DNA of 64,000 nucleotides, taken from Gossypium raimondii (Eukaryota > Streptophyta > Magnoliopsida > Malvales > Malvaceae). Below the pieces are notes generated by a model. That model saw nothing but the letters and a program-made list of their open reading frames with translations, was not told the origin of the DNA and did not search any database. How positions within the stretch are numbered: position 1 is the stretch's first letter; every line of letters starts with the position of its first letter. Both the position numbers and the translations under genes were made by a program. Below are positions 26,201 through 39,322 of the stretch, in pieces. Location of the stretch: positions 58,475,980 to 58,539,979 of the forward strand of contig NC_068575.1 of the NCBI RefSeq assembly GCF_025698545.1. Reading direction: 5' to 3'.

Positions 26201-29200
26201 CTGCATAGTTGTCACCCCCAACAGCTCGATTTGATCTGCAGAAGCAGTTAACATCACATCATAACAATCCAATATTTTCTGTTACAATATGGGGTATTAA
26301 ATAGTACCTCTCAAAGAAAACCGCCATAGCTTCTAATAGTTTCACTTTGTTCAACCTAGCCTGCATACCATACTCAGCTTGTAAAAAACATAACCTCAAT
26401 CAAAGTGCATATGAACACATCAACCAATCACAGTATTAATTAAGCAAATCTGTTGAAAATTTAATAGGTAGCACTAACTCCACAGGCACTTTATCTTCTC
26501 CCTGGCAAATCAGGCACATTTATTGCATAAGTCCCACCAGAGTCCAGACTACTCACAGGATAACTAATATTTGCATTAAAGAACCCAAAACAGGCATCAA
26601 AATTGCCTCATCCAAATTTGCGTTTAATAAATGCCAGTTTTTCTTTTAATTCCAAATAATGCATCAATTTAGGCATCATGGATCAAGTAATGTTGTGTTC
26701 CATGTATCATCAAGTAATGTTTTGTTCCATGTATCAATTTCATCATCTGTCATTCAGGTGTTAGAACTTGATAGCAATGTATCATCAACAGTATATGTCA
26801 GGTGGGATAGTATCCGAAAAGATAATCCCACAAATTGCAAGTAACTTACATCAAAGAAGCAAGCTTTCATCTGCTGCAAGCAAGTTGCCAAAACTTCATC
26901 TTTACTCTTATTGCCTACACTAACTTCTTTCATGTCAAACTCCATCATCGACCTGAGATTTGGTTTCCAGAGTTCATACCTAGATATCCATAATGAATGA
27001 CAAACAAAAATAGGTAAGAGGATGGAAGACGATATTGTTTACGATACAACCACTTCCATGAGCCCAATAAAAACTACCGCAAAAGCACTACCGCAAAAGC
27101 AAATACTTAGTGACTTCAGGTAATACGGCTACCAACCAAAACAATCACATAATAGAGGCTTTTGGAAGGTCATCTTTCAAAAACATAAACAGCAGTGCAA
27201 CTTAGCATGTCCATCCTCATCCATACAACTTTGCAAGGTTAAACGATTCAGTTTTCATATGATAGGAGGAAAAATATATAGGAACTCATGTGAGTGATTT
27301 AGAGAACAAAAACAAGTAGTATCTAATTCTTGAAACAATTTCTACACATGTTTGCAACAGGTTAGCACGAGGAATTGTTTTCTAGTTAATTAAGGCTTCG
27401 AACGGGCAGATCCTGAATGAATTTGACTCTGTCCATGATAATTCCTTCATTTTTACTGTTAGAGACTAACTCATGTTCACTAATAATTCAAGCATGGTGT
27501 TTGAGCTCATATTCATGTCTGTTTAAATTAAATGAGCATGTTTGTGAACATACTGAACATGTTAGGAACAATTAGAAATTGAAAGCATAAATAAATATAG
27601 TAATAAAGAACAAAAATCAATAAAATATAATGTTTTTTATTGTCAAACAATAAACAAGTTATAAACGAGTTTTGCATCAATTATGAGCGAGTTTGTTCAT
27701 AAACATAAAGAATTGAACACATTTTGTTCAAGACCAGATTGTTTATTAAATGAGCTCTTAAATTTTGTTCAAAACTATTTGTTTAGATTATCACATGAAG
27801 AGAAACCAAACCCATTCACAAGAGTTGCTCACCAATTGTTCTGTTTGATTTATAGTCATAGTCTTACAGGACCAATTACTCCATTGAAGTAGTGTTCAGA
27901 AAGACAGCAAAAGGAAGGAAATATGCATCACTTTTCAATATGTTTTAACCCCCTAAATCCTAATTGCCTCTCATAATCACCATATTTTGAAGTTGGAAAA
28001 ACTTGTGTTGAGAAATGTGTCTCTTTTAGTAGACTTCCTATAAATTCAAATGCCTCAACTAAATAGTAGACTTCTCCAAATGAAATATATTCTAGAATAG
28101 CCCTGAAGTTTACTATAGCCTAATATCACTATTTTGACAAATGAAACTGTAAAAAAGTACAACAGAAATAAATATAAACAATGCACCTTCATTACTATTT
28201 CAGATATGTCATGCCACTTATAAACTTGACATTAAACCAATTAACCTTTCAACAAGTGAAATAAGAATTAAGATTGTGTATATTGTCCTTAACACTTTAA
28301 TTTAAGTAAACTGGCTTCTCAAAAAAATAAAATAAATCCTACTTACCCCATGTCATCATATCCCATAACCAGTTTTAACCCCCTAAATCCTAATTGCCTC
28401 TCATAATCACCATATTTTGAAGTTGGAAAAACTTGTGTTGAGAAATGTGTCTCTTTTAGTAGACTTCCTATAAATTCAAATGCCTCAACTAAATAGTAGA
28501 CTTCTCCAAATGAAATATATTCTAGAATAGCCCTGAAGTTTACTATAGCCTAATATCACTATTTTGACAAATGAAACTGTAAAAAAGTACAACAGAAATA
28601 AATATAAACAATGCACCTTCATTACTATTTCAGATATGTCATGCCACTTATAAACTTGACATTAAACCAATTAACCTTTCAACAAGTGAAATAAGAATTA
28701 AGATTGTGTATATTGTCCTTAACACTTTAATTTAAGTAAACTGGCTTCTCAAAAAAATAAAATAAATCCTACTTACCCCATGTCATCATATCCCATAACC
28801 AGTGCTTCACCCTGAGATTACAAAAGTCTCATAGTCAGTACCAATCAACTTCTGTCATAAAACTACTATTACAACTTAGTAAGAAACACATTTTATTTTT
28901 TATTGGGAAAAAATAAGGAAATAAGAGAATGTTAGGTAAGTAGGGTAGTTCCTTAGACTCTTAGAGGAGTCCCTTTTATAGCCTACTTTTTTTCCTATAT
29001 ATTTTAGTTAATATACAAGAGTGATTTTCCCATATTTTGCATGGAACCAGAACTGAATGCTCTCTGGGAATCTGCGTAAAATTGCAGCCTGCAATGCTGA
29101 ATAGAAAGTTATCTAGAAAAAAGGTTTCATTTTTTAGGCCTGCTTTGTCATTTTCTCCAGGACTCTGAATCATGTCTTCTTGAGCACAGATTTATCTTCT

Positions 29201-32200
29201 AATCAGGTCTTAGGTCTCTGAATCTACAATAAGCAGCTCTTAAATCTGACAACAACAAATGAAGTCATCAACATTGCAATAGGAGAGAAGCAGCATAGTT
29301 AACCTGGTTTACGTCTCAAATCTTAATGGGAACAACTATGTAAAGCGGTAACAATTTGTTTGAACCTTGATAAAAAGGACGAACAAACTGAGTCATCTTT
29401 TTGGAACAAGATCACAAAAGATGATCTAAAGTTTGCTGCATGTTGAGGAAGACTCAATGGTGATGCCCACATTATGGAATCCATTGATGAACTCAGGTTA
29501 CCTGCACACTTTTGGCAACAGCAAAGGAGGTTTTGGGGTCCTGATGGCAGACCTATTCTAAGCTACTGTTTTGAGTCTTCCTCAACACCTTATCTATTTA
29601 CTATTGTTATTTACTTCAAAACTATTCCACAATAAAAAATGGATACTGTTTTCTTTATGAACAAAATATTAAAATTCTAAAATAGAACACAATTAGATAC
29701 TATTTTCTCTTCATTTTAGTGCATGGCATTTATACATGCATTGCTGTGCACATATATGCATTCATAGGCATACAAACATAAGTACCTACTTACAGATATT
29801 AATAAAGTTTTGTAATTCTCTAACATTAATAGATGCACAAAAAGATTATTTAAAAATTACTATGTTTTTGTTCAAGATAGCCTTGTGTCGACTGGATTTT
29901 AGAGGAAAAAGCTATTTTAAAACTCCTATTCTCACAAATCTAAAATCTTGATTGTACTCTCACATTAATCCAACTTCTCCCCTAGCTCATAAGCAAAGCA
30001 AAAGCGGTAACACAGAATATTCAAAAGTAAATAGTATATGATAAAAAGCTAAAGTGAGAAAAAAAAGAAAAGAAAAATAGATTACAAGATTGGTGGGCGA
30101 GAAACGAGTATTTGAGTCCTTTGTTGCATAAAATCGATCTAGCAGCTTTTTAATGTGATCATGCATTGTTGCATCAGTACCAATTCCCGCCTTGCAATGC
30201 AGAAGAGTGGAAAAAGTTTCAAAATTCAAAATAATTACTCTCTGAAAAACCATTGAAACCATAATTAACTTGGTCAGACAAAAGCACTTCGGACTTCTCA
30301 CCTTGTCCATACAACTTAGTAAATCAGCTTCACTCAAAAGGGGTGGTGGTCTAGTGACTCCTGTGTCTAAAGTCAGTGATGCCGGGACAAACTGAAACAT
30401 CACAAGAAATTGAAGACTAAAAACAATTCTGGCCTCAAAATTCAAGAGAGCAATGTGGATGCTTAAGTCTATTATAAAATCAAACTTGTATGATAAATCA
30501 TGGAAGTCATAAAATCTAAGAGTTGAATGTCTCTCAGCCATCAATAAGAGAGAAATGAAAATCAATAAATAAAGTACTAGATGGATGTTGAAACATTAAA
30601 AATCAACATGACCATCTTGTTTGGAAATACAAACATTTACCTACATGCACTCAGCCTCTTCCACAAAAAGTTATTCCATCTACACAATTGAACTAAAAAC
30701 ATCTTTTATTTCATTTCTTTCCCTTTTGCTAACCCGAAATTAAGAAATTATAGTCTTTTAAGATTGTTATTTTGAGTCATTGGTTAATCACCAAAAAGAG
30801 GGAAAAAAAAATCTATATGTGCCAAGGGCAGGATCAAGTAATTTTATTAATAAAATCCGCATCACAAACTTCTCAGCCAACAATTTAATCCTTTTACTAG
30901 TAATAGTCCCCAATTAGGCTGACAAGCTATCAAATAGTTGGCAAAAATGGCAATCAGAGAGGCAACCCAACATGGAAGAAGAGCATATCAATTTACAGGA
31001 GCACAATAAACAACAATCAACTTGCAACGTTTTATCAAACAATTTAACTTCCAATTGAAAAGCTTGAAATCATTTGTATAGAAACAATGAAAAACCTGCT
31101 GTCCAACAGTGTAGGTTGGAATCATTGAACCTCCCCATGATTCATACCGGTAAACATCTAAGTAGTTTCTCTGGTCAAAATAGAAAAGCAACCTAGTCAA
31201 AACTCAAGATGGTTAACAAATCTAAAGACGTCATGAAGCATTAGAAAAGCTACAACACCACCTATAGACAAAAGATACCTAGCCAACCAGCAACCACAAA
31301 TCATTCATGCAGTTAAATGAAGCAGTTTCAATATTGTATTACATCTCAAAAAAAACTATTGCGGACAAGAAAAGCTAAGGAGGTTTTAATGTCTTTGTCA
31401 TAGTGTACATTGCTGATTGGCTCATCAGAGCTTAATAAAAGGTATTAATCTTTTATCTTATTCCAAGAGAAGCTATATTCTATTTGCTACTGACATGACT
31501 TCTGAAATTTATGTTAATGAACTCAGAAGACGTAAGGTTTTACCATAAACTTGTCCAACCTAAACAAAATGGCAACTTGACATCATACAGAAAATGAGAA
31601 ACTACTTTCCAGTCACAAATTTCCATCAGCCATTTCCAGTTCAAACAGGATTGACATTGTAAGCTGCTTGGTTTCAGAAATTCTATTTAATTGAATGAAA
31701 GATAGAGTTGACCAAAATCTTGTCCAACCTTAATGTTCTAAACGGCAACTTGTTGTCAACAGAAATCAAAAACAACTTTCAGTTACAAGTTTCCTTATGC
31801 AACTTGCAGCTCAAACAGGAATGGCATCTCTTGGACCATTGAGATATACTGAATGCTCATACAAGGAAACAACAGAAGCCTGACTTTTTTTTAATTCCTA
31901 TGTTTGTAATCATTCCAAATATCACAAGTCTTGTCGCAGGTGATATAATGGTTAGCTACCAAATTAATAAAATAAATAAACAAACAAATGCTGAACACTC
32001 CAATGCTTCTTAATTCATGAGAAAATCTCAAGTTAAAATAAAAAGAAAATATGGGAATGCTATGAAAATACTTGCCTCTAATATTACTCTTCCTGAGGCA
32101 GAAAATAATTCACCCGCAATATCAATTTCAACTGTGGTTTCAGCCCCTACAGCTGGTTGTGAAACACAAGCCAAGAAATGGCGGACAACCAGTTCGTATA

Positions 32201-35200
32201 ATGTCTGTGATGCAATGGGAAAAAGGAGGAATTAAATTTTCAAAAAGAAACTGACAAGACAGTAATTATTATTAGCCATAATACACTTGCTTACACGGTG
32301 GTCTTGACTCCAACCATGTTCCCCAGTAGAAAATTTTGTTGGGTGAATGGGTGGATGAGCCTTGTCATCATGTCCACCACTGCCAGGGTTTCTCCAGAGT
32401 CCTGTCTCAGGGTCTAATAATCTCTGTGCATAAGAACCCCAATCAGGATGCCCCTGTTGTTCTTGCACAATTGCCTGCATAAAATAGAACCTTGAGTGAG
32501 TAATAATTTCATTGAATTCAAACAACTTTTGCAGGTAATAAATGACAAGGGATCATAAATATATGTTACCTGAAGAAACATTATTCTAAGAAAGCAAAAA
32601 GGCAATATGAAATGGTAATATAAAAAAGAAACTTTTTTTTAGATTTTTATGGAGGAGCAAGCATCCTCAGACATTTTTATTTATTAAGGTGATGATCCCA
32701 ATCATAAATCCACTGCCTTTTTCACAAAAGTTGAATGTTAACTAGACATCAGAATGATAAAGGGAATGAAAAGTTAAGAATCGTCTTGGTTTGGCTTTAG
32801 AAGTTTGGTAACTAGTTAAGAAGGAACTGTAAATGTAACATGGAATTGCATATATATATTAGAAAGAGAGAACCAAAACACCTCCAAAATCCTGCAGGGC
32901 ACCACTATGAGATTTAAGTTCAAGAAAATGAGTTTTAACTACCAAGAAACAAATAAGAAAGTGACTTAAATGTGCTAGGAATGGAATCTTCAATCAGAAT
33001 AACTAAACAAGTCCATAAAAGAAAGTAACAGAGCCATAAAACTTATTGCCCAAATATTTGATAAAAATATTTTGAATCTCCAACTCTAGGTTTTTTTTTT
33101 TTTTTCTTATTATCAGTTAGTTGAAAAGACAAATATCGTTGAGAAATTCTTGTGAATAACAGAAATGCAATCACCTGGAAAATAGCATACAAGTTCTGTT
33201 CTAATTGAACCTACCGATGCTTCAAATCTTATAACTGTCCAGCCATCACTCACCAAACCTAGCGAAGACAAGCTTAAATTTCACAACCATTACCCTCAAT
33301 CTGAGATTCTGCTCTTGAAACATGAAAGAGAAGCAGCACAAACTTTCTAAATTTTCCTCCTATTACATAAACATTTCTATTCCTGTATATCCATCTCACT
33401 CAACAGATTTTCTCTTCGGGTAGCTTTTCTCATAGTTCTCAATTAATTATTACAAGTCTTTAACTTAATTATTCTTATTTACACATATAAGATTGATAAT
33501 TCGTATCTGTATTCTTACTAATATCTCTTCTTTATAGTACTCAAGACTCAAATTATAGTAGCAATTTAGGTACATATGCACAAGTGTGTGAGAGATGAAC
33601 TTCAGAAAGATCATAACGCTATTTTAGAAATTGAAGTCAAGTGAAGAATACTTGTGTCCTATTTATCTCAGAAGTGAAGAATTTATACATGTTGCAGAGG
33701 ATAGAGAAAGGAAAGAAATCAAAAAACAAATCCCTACAAATCAGTTCTATGATCCCTACAAATCAGCTCCATGAATCAGCATAAGATTATGTATAACCAG
33801 TTATATAGAAGAAAGGGAACAGCTTCTAAATTTTAATGTGTAAAATCCATTTGAAAAAGGAGAAAAAATATAAATAATCCAAGTTGAAAAAGAGACCCAA
33901 CCATATTGAAAATTTTAACTGTTAAAGTTCACCAAGAGACCTACCAAAAGATTTTATTTCAACTGTAAATTACTAACACAACTTGAGACAAAAGAATCTT
34001 GTGAAGAGGAAACAGTTACCAACATGCAAATCAGTCCTGCTTGAAAAGCAATCAGTCTCTGTACGAGGATAACTGATAAAACCAGCTTGGTATAGTTCCT
34101 CTGCCACCTATAAACAATAAAAATGAAAGTAACAAAGTGAATTAAGCCTTGTTAATTAACCAACATATGATTATCTCCACCATTAATTATAGTAATTCAA
34201 GGACAGTTTTCACAGGTAGTATTTTTTATGATTGGTATCGAAAAATTTTAATAGTTAATGCTAGATATAAGAAAATCATAAGATAGGCATATATCAATTA
34301 AAACAACTAAAAAAGAAAAAAAAATTTGCTTGCAACCTAATATATAAAAATATATACAAACATGCAGATTTGAAAGAATTGTTTTAGCAAGCCTATCAAA
34401 TTAACCTCTCATTTCTAGTTGGTGCACAAAAGGCACGGTAAAACCAAATTAAAACATGTATGTTTCCAGTGGCTCACCTTCATAGTGTGTTCAGAACTCA
34501 TACGGAAATACCGTGAAGCACGCTTTTCAAGCTCAATGGTATTCAAAGGATATGGAGGATACTTAAGCTTTTCCTTGTGTTGAACTTTTGTGACCTATAA
34601 GACAAGTGATAACGGAAACTACTATCATTCAGTAAGAGTTTTCTCTAAGATCAAGAGTTGAAATTGTTCTCAAATACTTGGTTTAGTACAACTCACAGTA
34701 GCAGTTGGCTCTTGAACACACATTTCATAAACTATAACTGCACAGGTGTAATCAAAAAGATGACCACGCCTGCAAATTCAGAATGCTATTAACTGTATCC
34801 TTACAACTACCTTGAATGAAGGGAAATAAACTTAGAATTTTACATATACAGAAAGCTTTCCAGCTTACATCCAATTGAAGGTGGCAACACCTTCATCTGA
34901 TCTGTGAGAACAGTTGATTGTCCAAAATTCTTCAGGCTCATGTGACTGTACTTCCCAATACCGTTCCACAACAAAGCCGAGCGTCGGGAACTAAATTGTT
35001 AAAAGATATAAGACAACTATAAAAAACGTATACATTATGAGGTCGCCATTCACAAGAAAATTTCTCACTGTACCTGACAAGGACCATAACTTAGAACAAG
35101 ATTTCTGTCATCTGTAGCAGAATCGATAACAAATTTATCTCTCAACAGCATAGTCTGAAATCTGGTGAAGGAAGCACCAATTCGCAGGTCTATTTCCTGA

Positions 35201-37116
35201 TAAACTTATAAACATTAACTTTTTCCTTTGCAGATATTAGCTGGATAAATACTAACAAAGACAGAAGTAATATGAAGATAGAATGTTCTTAAACATTCAT
35301 TGTAAAACCAATTGGGAAAATATGGAGATCTAACTTTAGTTCTCCCCAAACTTAACTGACGCAAAACAACGCTACTCAGCATCTATGGTGCTCAGACTCG
35401 GTTGTGAGTGTTCAATTTTTTCAAAGACTTACATGTGTTAGGAGAATCATATCCCCAATACACATATCCGAATAGCTGTCGGATACATATGTCGAACACA
35501 GGACCTTCAAGAAAAATGAAGTGCCAGAGCAACATAGCTCAGCACTCCCCCTCACATTAGTCCCAATGTAAAAACAGCAACAAAGAGGCCTACCATTTAA
35601 GCAACTAATACGAGGCAATGTAAAACACATAAAATAACCACTTAGGAAACAAATAACTAGATTTCATGTTAAACATCCAACATAAACTTATTGATGAGTG
35701 GCTTAACTTAAACAGAAGATGACAACAAACCCCAATATGAGATAATATAGTTAAACAAATTTTCTATACAAAATTTAGTAAACACATGAATAGGTCATAA
35801 AATGACCTTCCTTCCTAATAATCAAAATTATGCAGAAACTTGTAAATCAATTGTGTATCAATCAATTAAGAATTTTACATTTCAACCACAATAAGGGGAG
35901 TTACTTGCCTGCCTAGCATCTACAGCATCAGAAAACCATGGATTTGGATCAATAAGATTCTGCATAGCATGATGGATTTCCCTGGCATTTCCAACATCAG
36001 ACCACCTTAAATCTAAGCCAAAGAAAACAACAAAAGAAAAAGAACAAAAGCATTAGGCTTTAAGAACCTGTCAATCAATGCGGAGAATCGAGCCCTTCGT
36101 ATTGTAAGATGACGATTCACAGCTCTGCAAACGTTGATAACCTCAAATGCAATGTTTTCACCTTCTCTGTCACAATCAAGCCAGAGAACCAACCATTGAC
36201 ACCTCCTAGCTTCCTCCTCCAACGTCCTCTTAATATCCAGCTTATCCTAAATCATCAAAAGTCCAATAAAAGTGAAATCCAGCATATAAACATTTAGCAC
36301 ACTATACAAAACAAATTACGGAAATTCTCAAATGCAAAGACTAGGCGGGAGTCAGATTTTCATTGTTGACCACTTTCATTGCCCCTTTTTAAAGAATAAA
36401 TCAGATTAGCACTTCAACATTTCCCTGACCTGCTAGTTAAAACTAAAACATTAACTTTTCTTAATAGCACAACGCATGATTCTACTTATCACTTATATCA
36501 GTCATTTCGAAATAAGGCTTGTGCAGTCTATAAATCTATACAGTGACAGAAAACCACAAGTTGACATCGTGTTAAAAACTCATAAAAGAAAATACAGATA
36601 ATTAAAATTCTAACTTAAAAGACGGCATAACATAATTCACTGTTAGTGTATATATTTATACACCGACAATGCATCAAATATAGATCCTACATTTTAAATA
36701 ATGCATCATTTTTGTTGTAATGTGATTTCGCTATTTACAATTTACTTGTTTTTCTTTTATCATAATTTGAGAAAGAAATACAGTACATCACTGAGGAAAA
36801 AGGTAAAAATGTAAGAAAAGAGGGAAACCTCAGGAACGAATTTGCGAACCGGGGCGTGGTAGAGATCGAGTGGGTCACAGGAGTGCCACTTGCGGAAGCG
36901 GTCCTCGAATTCGAGCTCCATTAAGTGGCCAGTGACAGAGGTGAAGAGCATATGACAGGGTTGGCCACGAATCGAGTAATTAAACTCAAATATCCTGTTA
37001 TACCGGGAGCGGCCATCGCGCACACGTAGGGCTTGGTTCCTTGAGAGGAATCCCGACACTGACTTCGCCACCGACGGCTTCTCCGCCACGTTCAGAACCT
37101 TGATTGTGCCCGACAT
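20276..37116 (-). CDS. TOP3A: DNA topoisomerase 3-alpha, 24 exons
   Basis: Type IA topoisomerase that works with RecQ helicase and RMI1 to dissolve double Holliday junctions. Exons: 37116-36829, 36246-36068, 35981-35909, 35196-35074, 34990-34869, 34769-34697, 34594-34478, 34107-34024, 32474-32295, 32204-32076, 31170-31096, 30391-30302, 30190-30086, 28811-28777, 26979-26850, 26360-26308, 26235-26136, 25233-25195, 25032-24954, 24591-24520, 22354-22283, 21844-21683, 21117-20997, 20504-20276; 909 residues. Toprim motif LDCDREGEN (Asp120, Asp122, Glu124) and catalytic Tyr338 in SYPRTETD are intact. The C-terminus has topo-type Cys pairs (CDLC 638-641, CSSC 686-689), a CX2CX4HX4C knuckle (762-775), a GRF-type finger (about 800-840) and a last knuckle (891-904). 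Introns 3 and 10 use GC donors. The exon 3 acceptor is ambiguous (35981, or 36005 adding 8 residues). Confidence 0.95.
20831..20994. repeat. 82-bp tandem duplication abutting the exon 23 donor
   Basis: Two copies start with AGTGCTGCTGAATTGAAC at 20831 and 20913, period 82, and look identical. The right edge (20995) falls within the GT of the exon 23 splice donor of TOP3A (GT at 20996-20995 on the minus strand). The left copy reads CTAAG where the true donor reads GTAAG, so it carries no second usable donor. Confidence 0.9.
22690..23900 (+). mobile_element. Ty1/copia retrotransposon 3' relic in TOP3A intron 20
   Basis: Plus-strand translation of about 22975-23275, allowing frame changes and stops, gives a decayed copia RNase H region: [54 protein letters not shown]. 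About 23750-23900 looks like part of a 3' LTR, with a CTATATAA box and a GAATAAAA signal, ending near TTTCAACA. Nothing could be translated as an intact protein. It is antisense to the host gene. The limits are approximate. Confidence 0.7.
27943..28802. repeat. 430-bp tandem duplication including part of TOP3A exon 14
   Basis: Two apparently identical 430-bp copies (27943-28372 and 28373-28802) lie downstream of exon 14 on the minus strand. The right copy covers the real exon 14 donor and 26 of its 35 bases (28777-28802). The left copy therefore carries a donor-linked partial exon (28347-28372) without its acceptor. Both copies open with TTTTAACCCCCTAAATCC. Confidence 0.95.
32067..32076 (-). 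promoter_or_regulatory. Non-canonical GC splice donor of TOP3A intron 10
   Basis: The minus strand reads ATATTAGAG|GCAAGTATT. Joining at GC keeps the frame into exon 11 ([14 protein letters not shown]). The nearby GTATTT would shift it. Again the extended AG|GCAAGT consensus is present. Confidence 0.85.
35383..35537. mobile_element. hAT-like MITE, copy 2
   Basis: Related to the element at 8349-8514 but in opposite orientation. It is 155 bp long, with ends CTATGGTGCTCAGACTC and, in reverse complement, CTATGTTGCTCTGGCAC. It is flanked by CTCAGCAT and CTCAGCAC, an 8-bp target duplication with one mismatch. It lies in TOP3A intron 3. Confidence 0.7.
35900..35909 (-). promoter_or_regulatory. Non-canonical GC splice donor of TOP3A intron 3
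   Basis: The minus strand reads GCTAGGCAG|GCAAGT. No GT donor in frame joins exon 3 (ending DARQ) to exon 4 (starting [10 protein letters not shown]), whereas the GC donor joins them exactly. The rest of the site matches the strong AG|GCAAGT consensus usual for GC-AG introns. Confidence 0.85.
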
Positions 37117-39172
37117 TCGGATGTGGGAGGGTTTTGGATTTTGTTTATTTTTTTTTTATTTTAGTCTTGGCAATGGAAGTTTTAAAAGAGGCCTTTCCCG
37201 CGTATTAGAAAATAGGAGGTAAATTTCTAGAAGAAGCGAGCCGATCCCGAATGGCAATGGTGTCAAACGTAAAGCCATAATAATTTTTATATTCATTTTT
37301 TATAAATTTATTATATTTTCTTTATTCATCTTGTGTACGTGCTATAATTTAGTTAATATCAATGTATTTCAATTTAATTGATATTTTTAAATATTTTTAA
37401 TTAAAATTGATTTTAGCAAAATAAAACTATGCATACATGTAAATATGATTCAATTATTTATGTATAGAATATGCTAAGGTGAAAATATAAAATTTAAAAT
37501 TATAAAATTAAATATTCCGACATCTTTTTTATGGACCATTTTAGAATAAAATATGAAAAATAAAATTATTAATAAAAAACTTTAAAATTTGGTTTGAGAA
37601 AACAAAATCTCGTAGAAAAAGATAAATCAACACGCACAAGTATTAATCAATATAGATTGACACAATCCGTTATGTCCAATATGATTCGATACCATGATTG
37701 ATAAAATGTGTTATTAGTATCATTTTATTTTACATTAAAACTAGTATGCATTAATAAGTATAATTATGAGTGATATTTATCTGGTTTGATGGAATTTTTA
37801 GATTTTTGAATTTACTATTGTAAATAGTTTTAGTTTAGTTTGATTTTCAATTTTTATATTAATTTTGGTTTCAAAATTTTAGATTTATTTTAACAAAATA
37901 AACTTTGTTTTATGATTTTGAATATTATTTGAAAAATTTTAAAAATCATAAATATTTTTAAAAACAATAAATTTTAAATAACTTTTAAATTATTTATACC
38001 ATTCTAAATATAAAATATTTATTTTATATAATAAATTTTAAAATTAATTGTATATTAAATAAAATCTTGAATTCAAATTTAATTATAAATTCAGATAATT
38101 GTAATTTTAAAACTTATATTTTATAAATTATCCAAACACTTTAATTCGAATCATTATTTTTATTTTCCTCACAAACCCTTTGCATCATTGATAAATAATA
38201 CAATGCCAATAACTCTATTCAAATATCAATAAACCATTGCAAAGCCAAAGTTAACTAAAATGCATTTCATGACAAATTTTACTACTCTAAAATAAATCAA
38301 ATTTTGATTTGAAAAATAATATATTGCACCACCGAGTAAATAGGGATGAAAATTTTCTTATTCTTAGTTTTCCATATTAACAAAGTAATTTATAGTCACT
38401 CAACCATCTATGTCTTTATATTTATGAATGAGACTTTAATTCATTGTTTTTTTATTCGACATAAAAGTAACGATTACAATGAGAGATATAAACAATGCCT
38501 ATTGAAAAAAATAGAAGAAAAGTATAAGATTATTCACAACCTCTAAAGGATATTAAAAATAAAGCAACAACTTTTGATTGGAAATCAATGAAAAGAAATA
38601 TATAACGTTGTTTGGAGAATGAGACAATACAATGATATCAACCTGGTAAGAGACAAAAGCACACTTATTTAGAGAAAGCCTTTCATTTGCTAACTTAAGA
38701 GGTGATCCATCAAAAGGAGAAAAAGAAGAAGAAGCATTGCATGCTAGGAAATCAAATGATCAAAATCAAACAATTTCCTATGGAATAAACCATAATAGAA
38801 GACCTAATGCAATGTATTGATTGAGATCCTTGAAGATCAACAAAGGTAGAGCATGTAGGAATAAAGGTATTGCAATGAGGTCAAAAGGACGGACAATGCC
38901 TTGAAAGGTTGTCACATGTTGCATAAAGCCAAACAACCTTGATAGGTAATTACTGCGGAGTTAGAACGGCGCAATGACCCTTTTGAGTGGATGTTAGTGC
39001 AAGACGGTTCATGTATAAAGTAAGTATAATTTGAATTTAATCGTTCAATAAGTTATGTCTTTCAATATCAAAATTAGAATCAATTTGAAAAAAGTATTCG
39101 AGTTGCTCCACTTTTCCTATTTATTTTTAACTTTAAGGAGAGCATCGTTTTTAATATTGAGTAAGCTATTTA

Positions 39173-39322
39173 GGTGGGATTTGAATGGGTAATTGGGTGC
39201 AGTGCAGCGCGTCTAGTTTACTTTTTGTTTCACGCTACAATATCGCTACAATATCTAATCTCACTGCCACCGCTGTTTTTACACTAATCGTAAGTAAATA
39301 CACCGCCTATCCAAACTAAGCC
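39173..39322. mobile_element. Tourist/PIF-Harbinger-like MITE, copy 2
   Basis: A 150-bp element flanked by TTA (39170-39172 and 39323-39325). Its reverse complement begins GGCTTAGTTTGGATAGGCGG and shares the internal string CGATTAGTGTAAAAACAG with the element at 542-673, so the two belong to one family. Confidence 0.75.
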
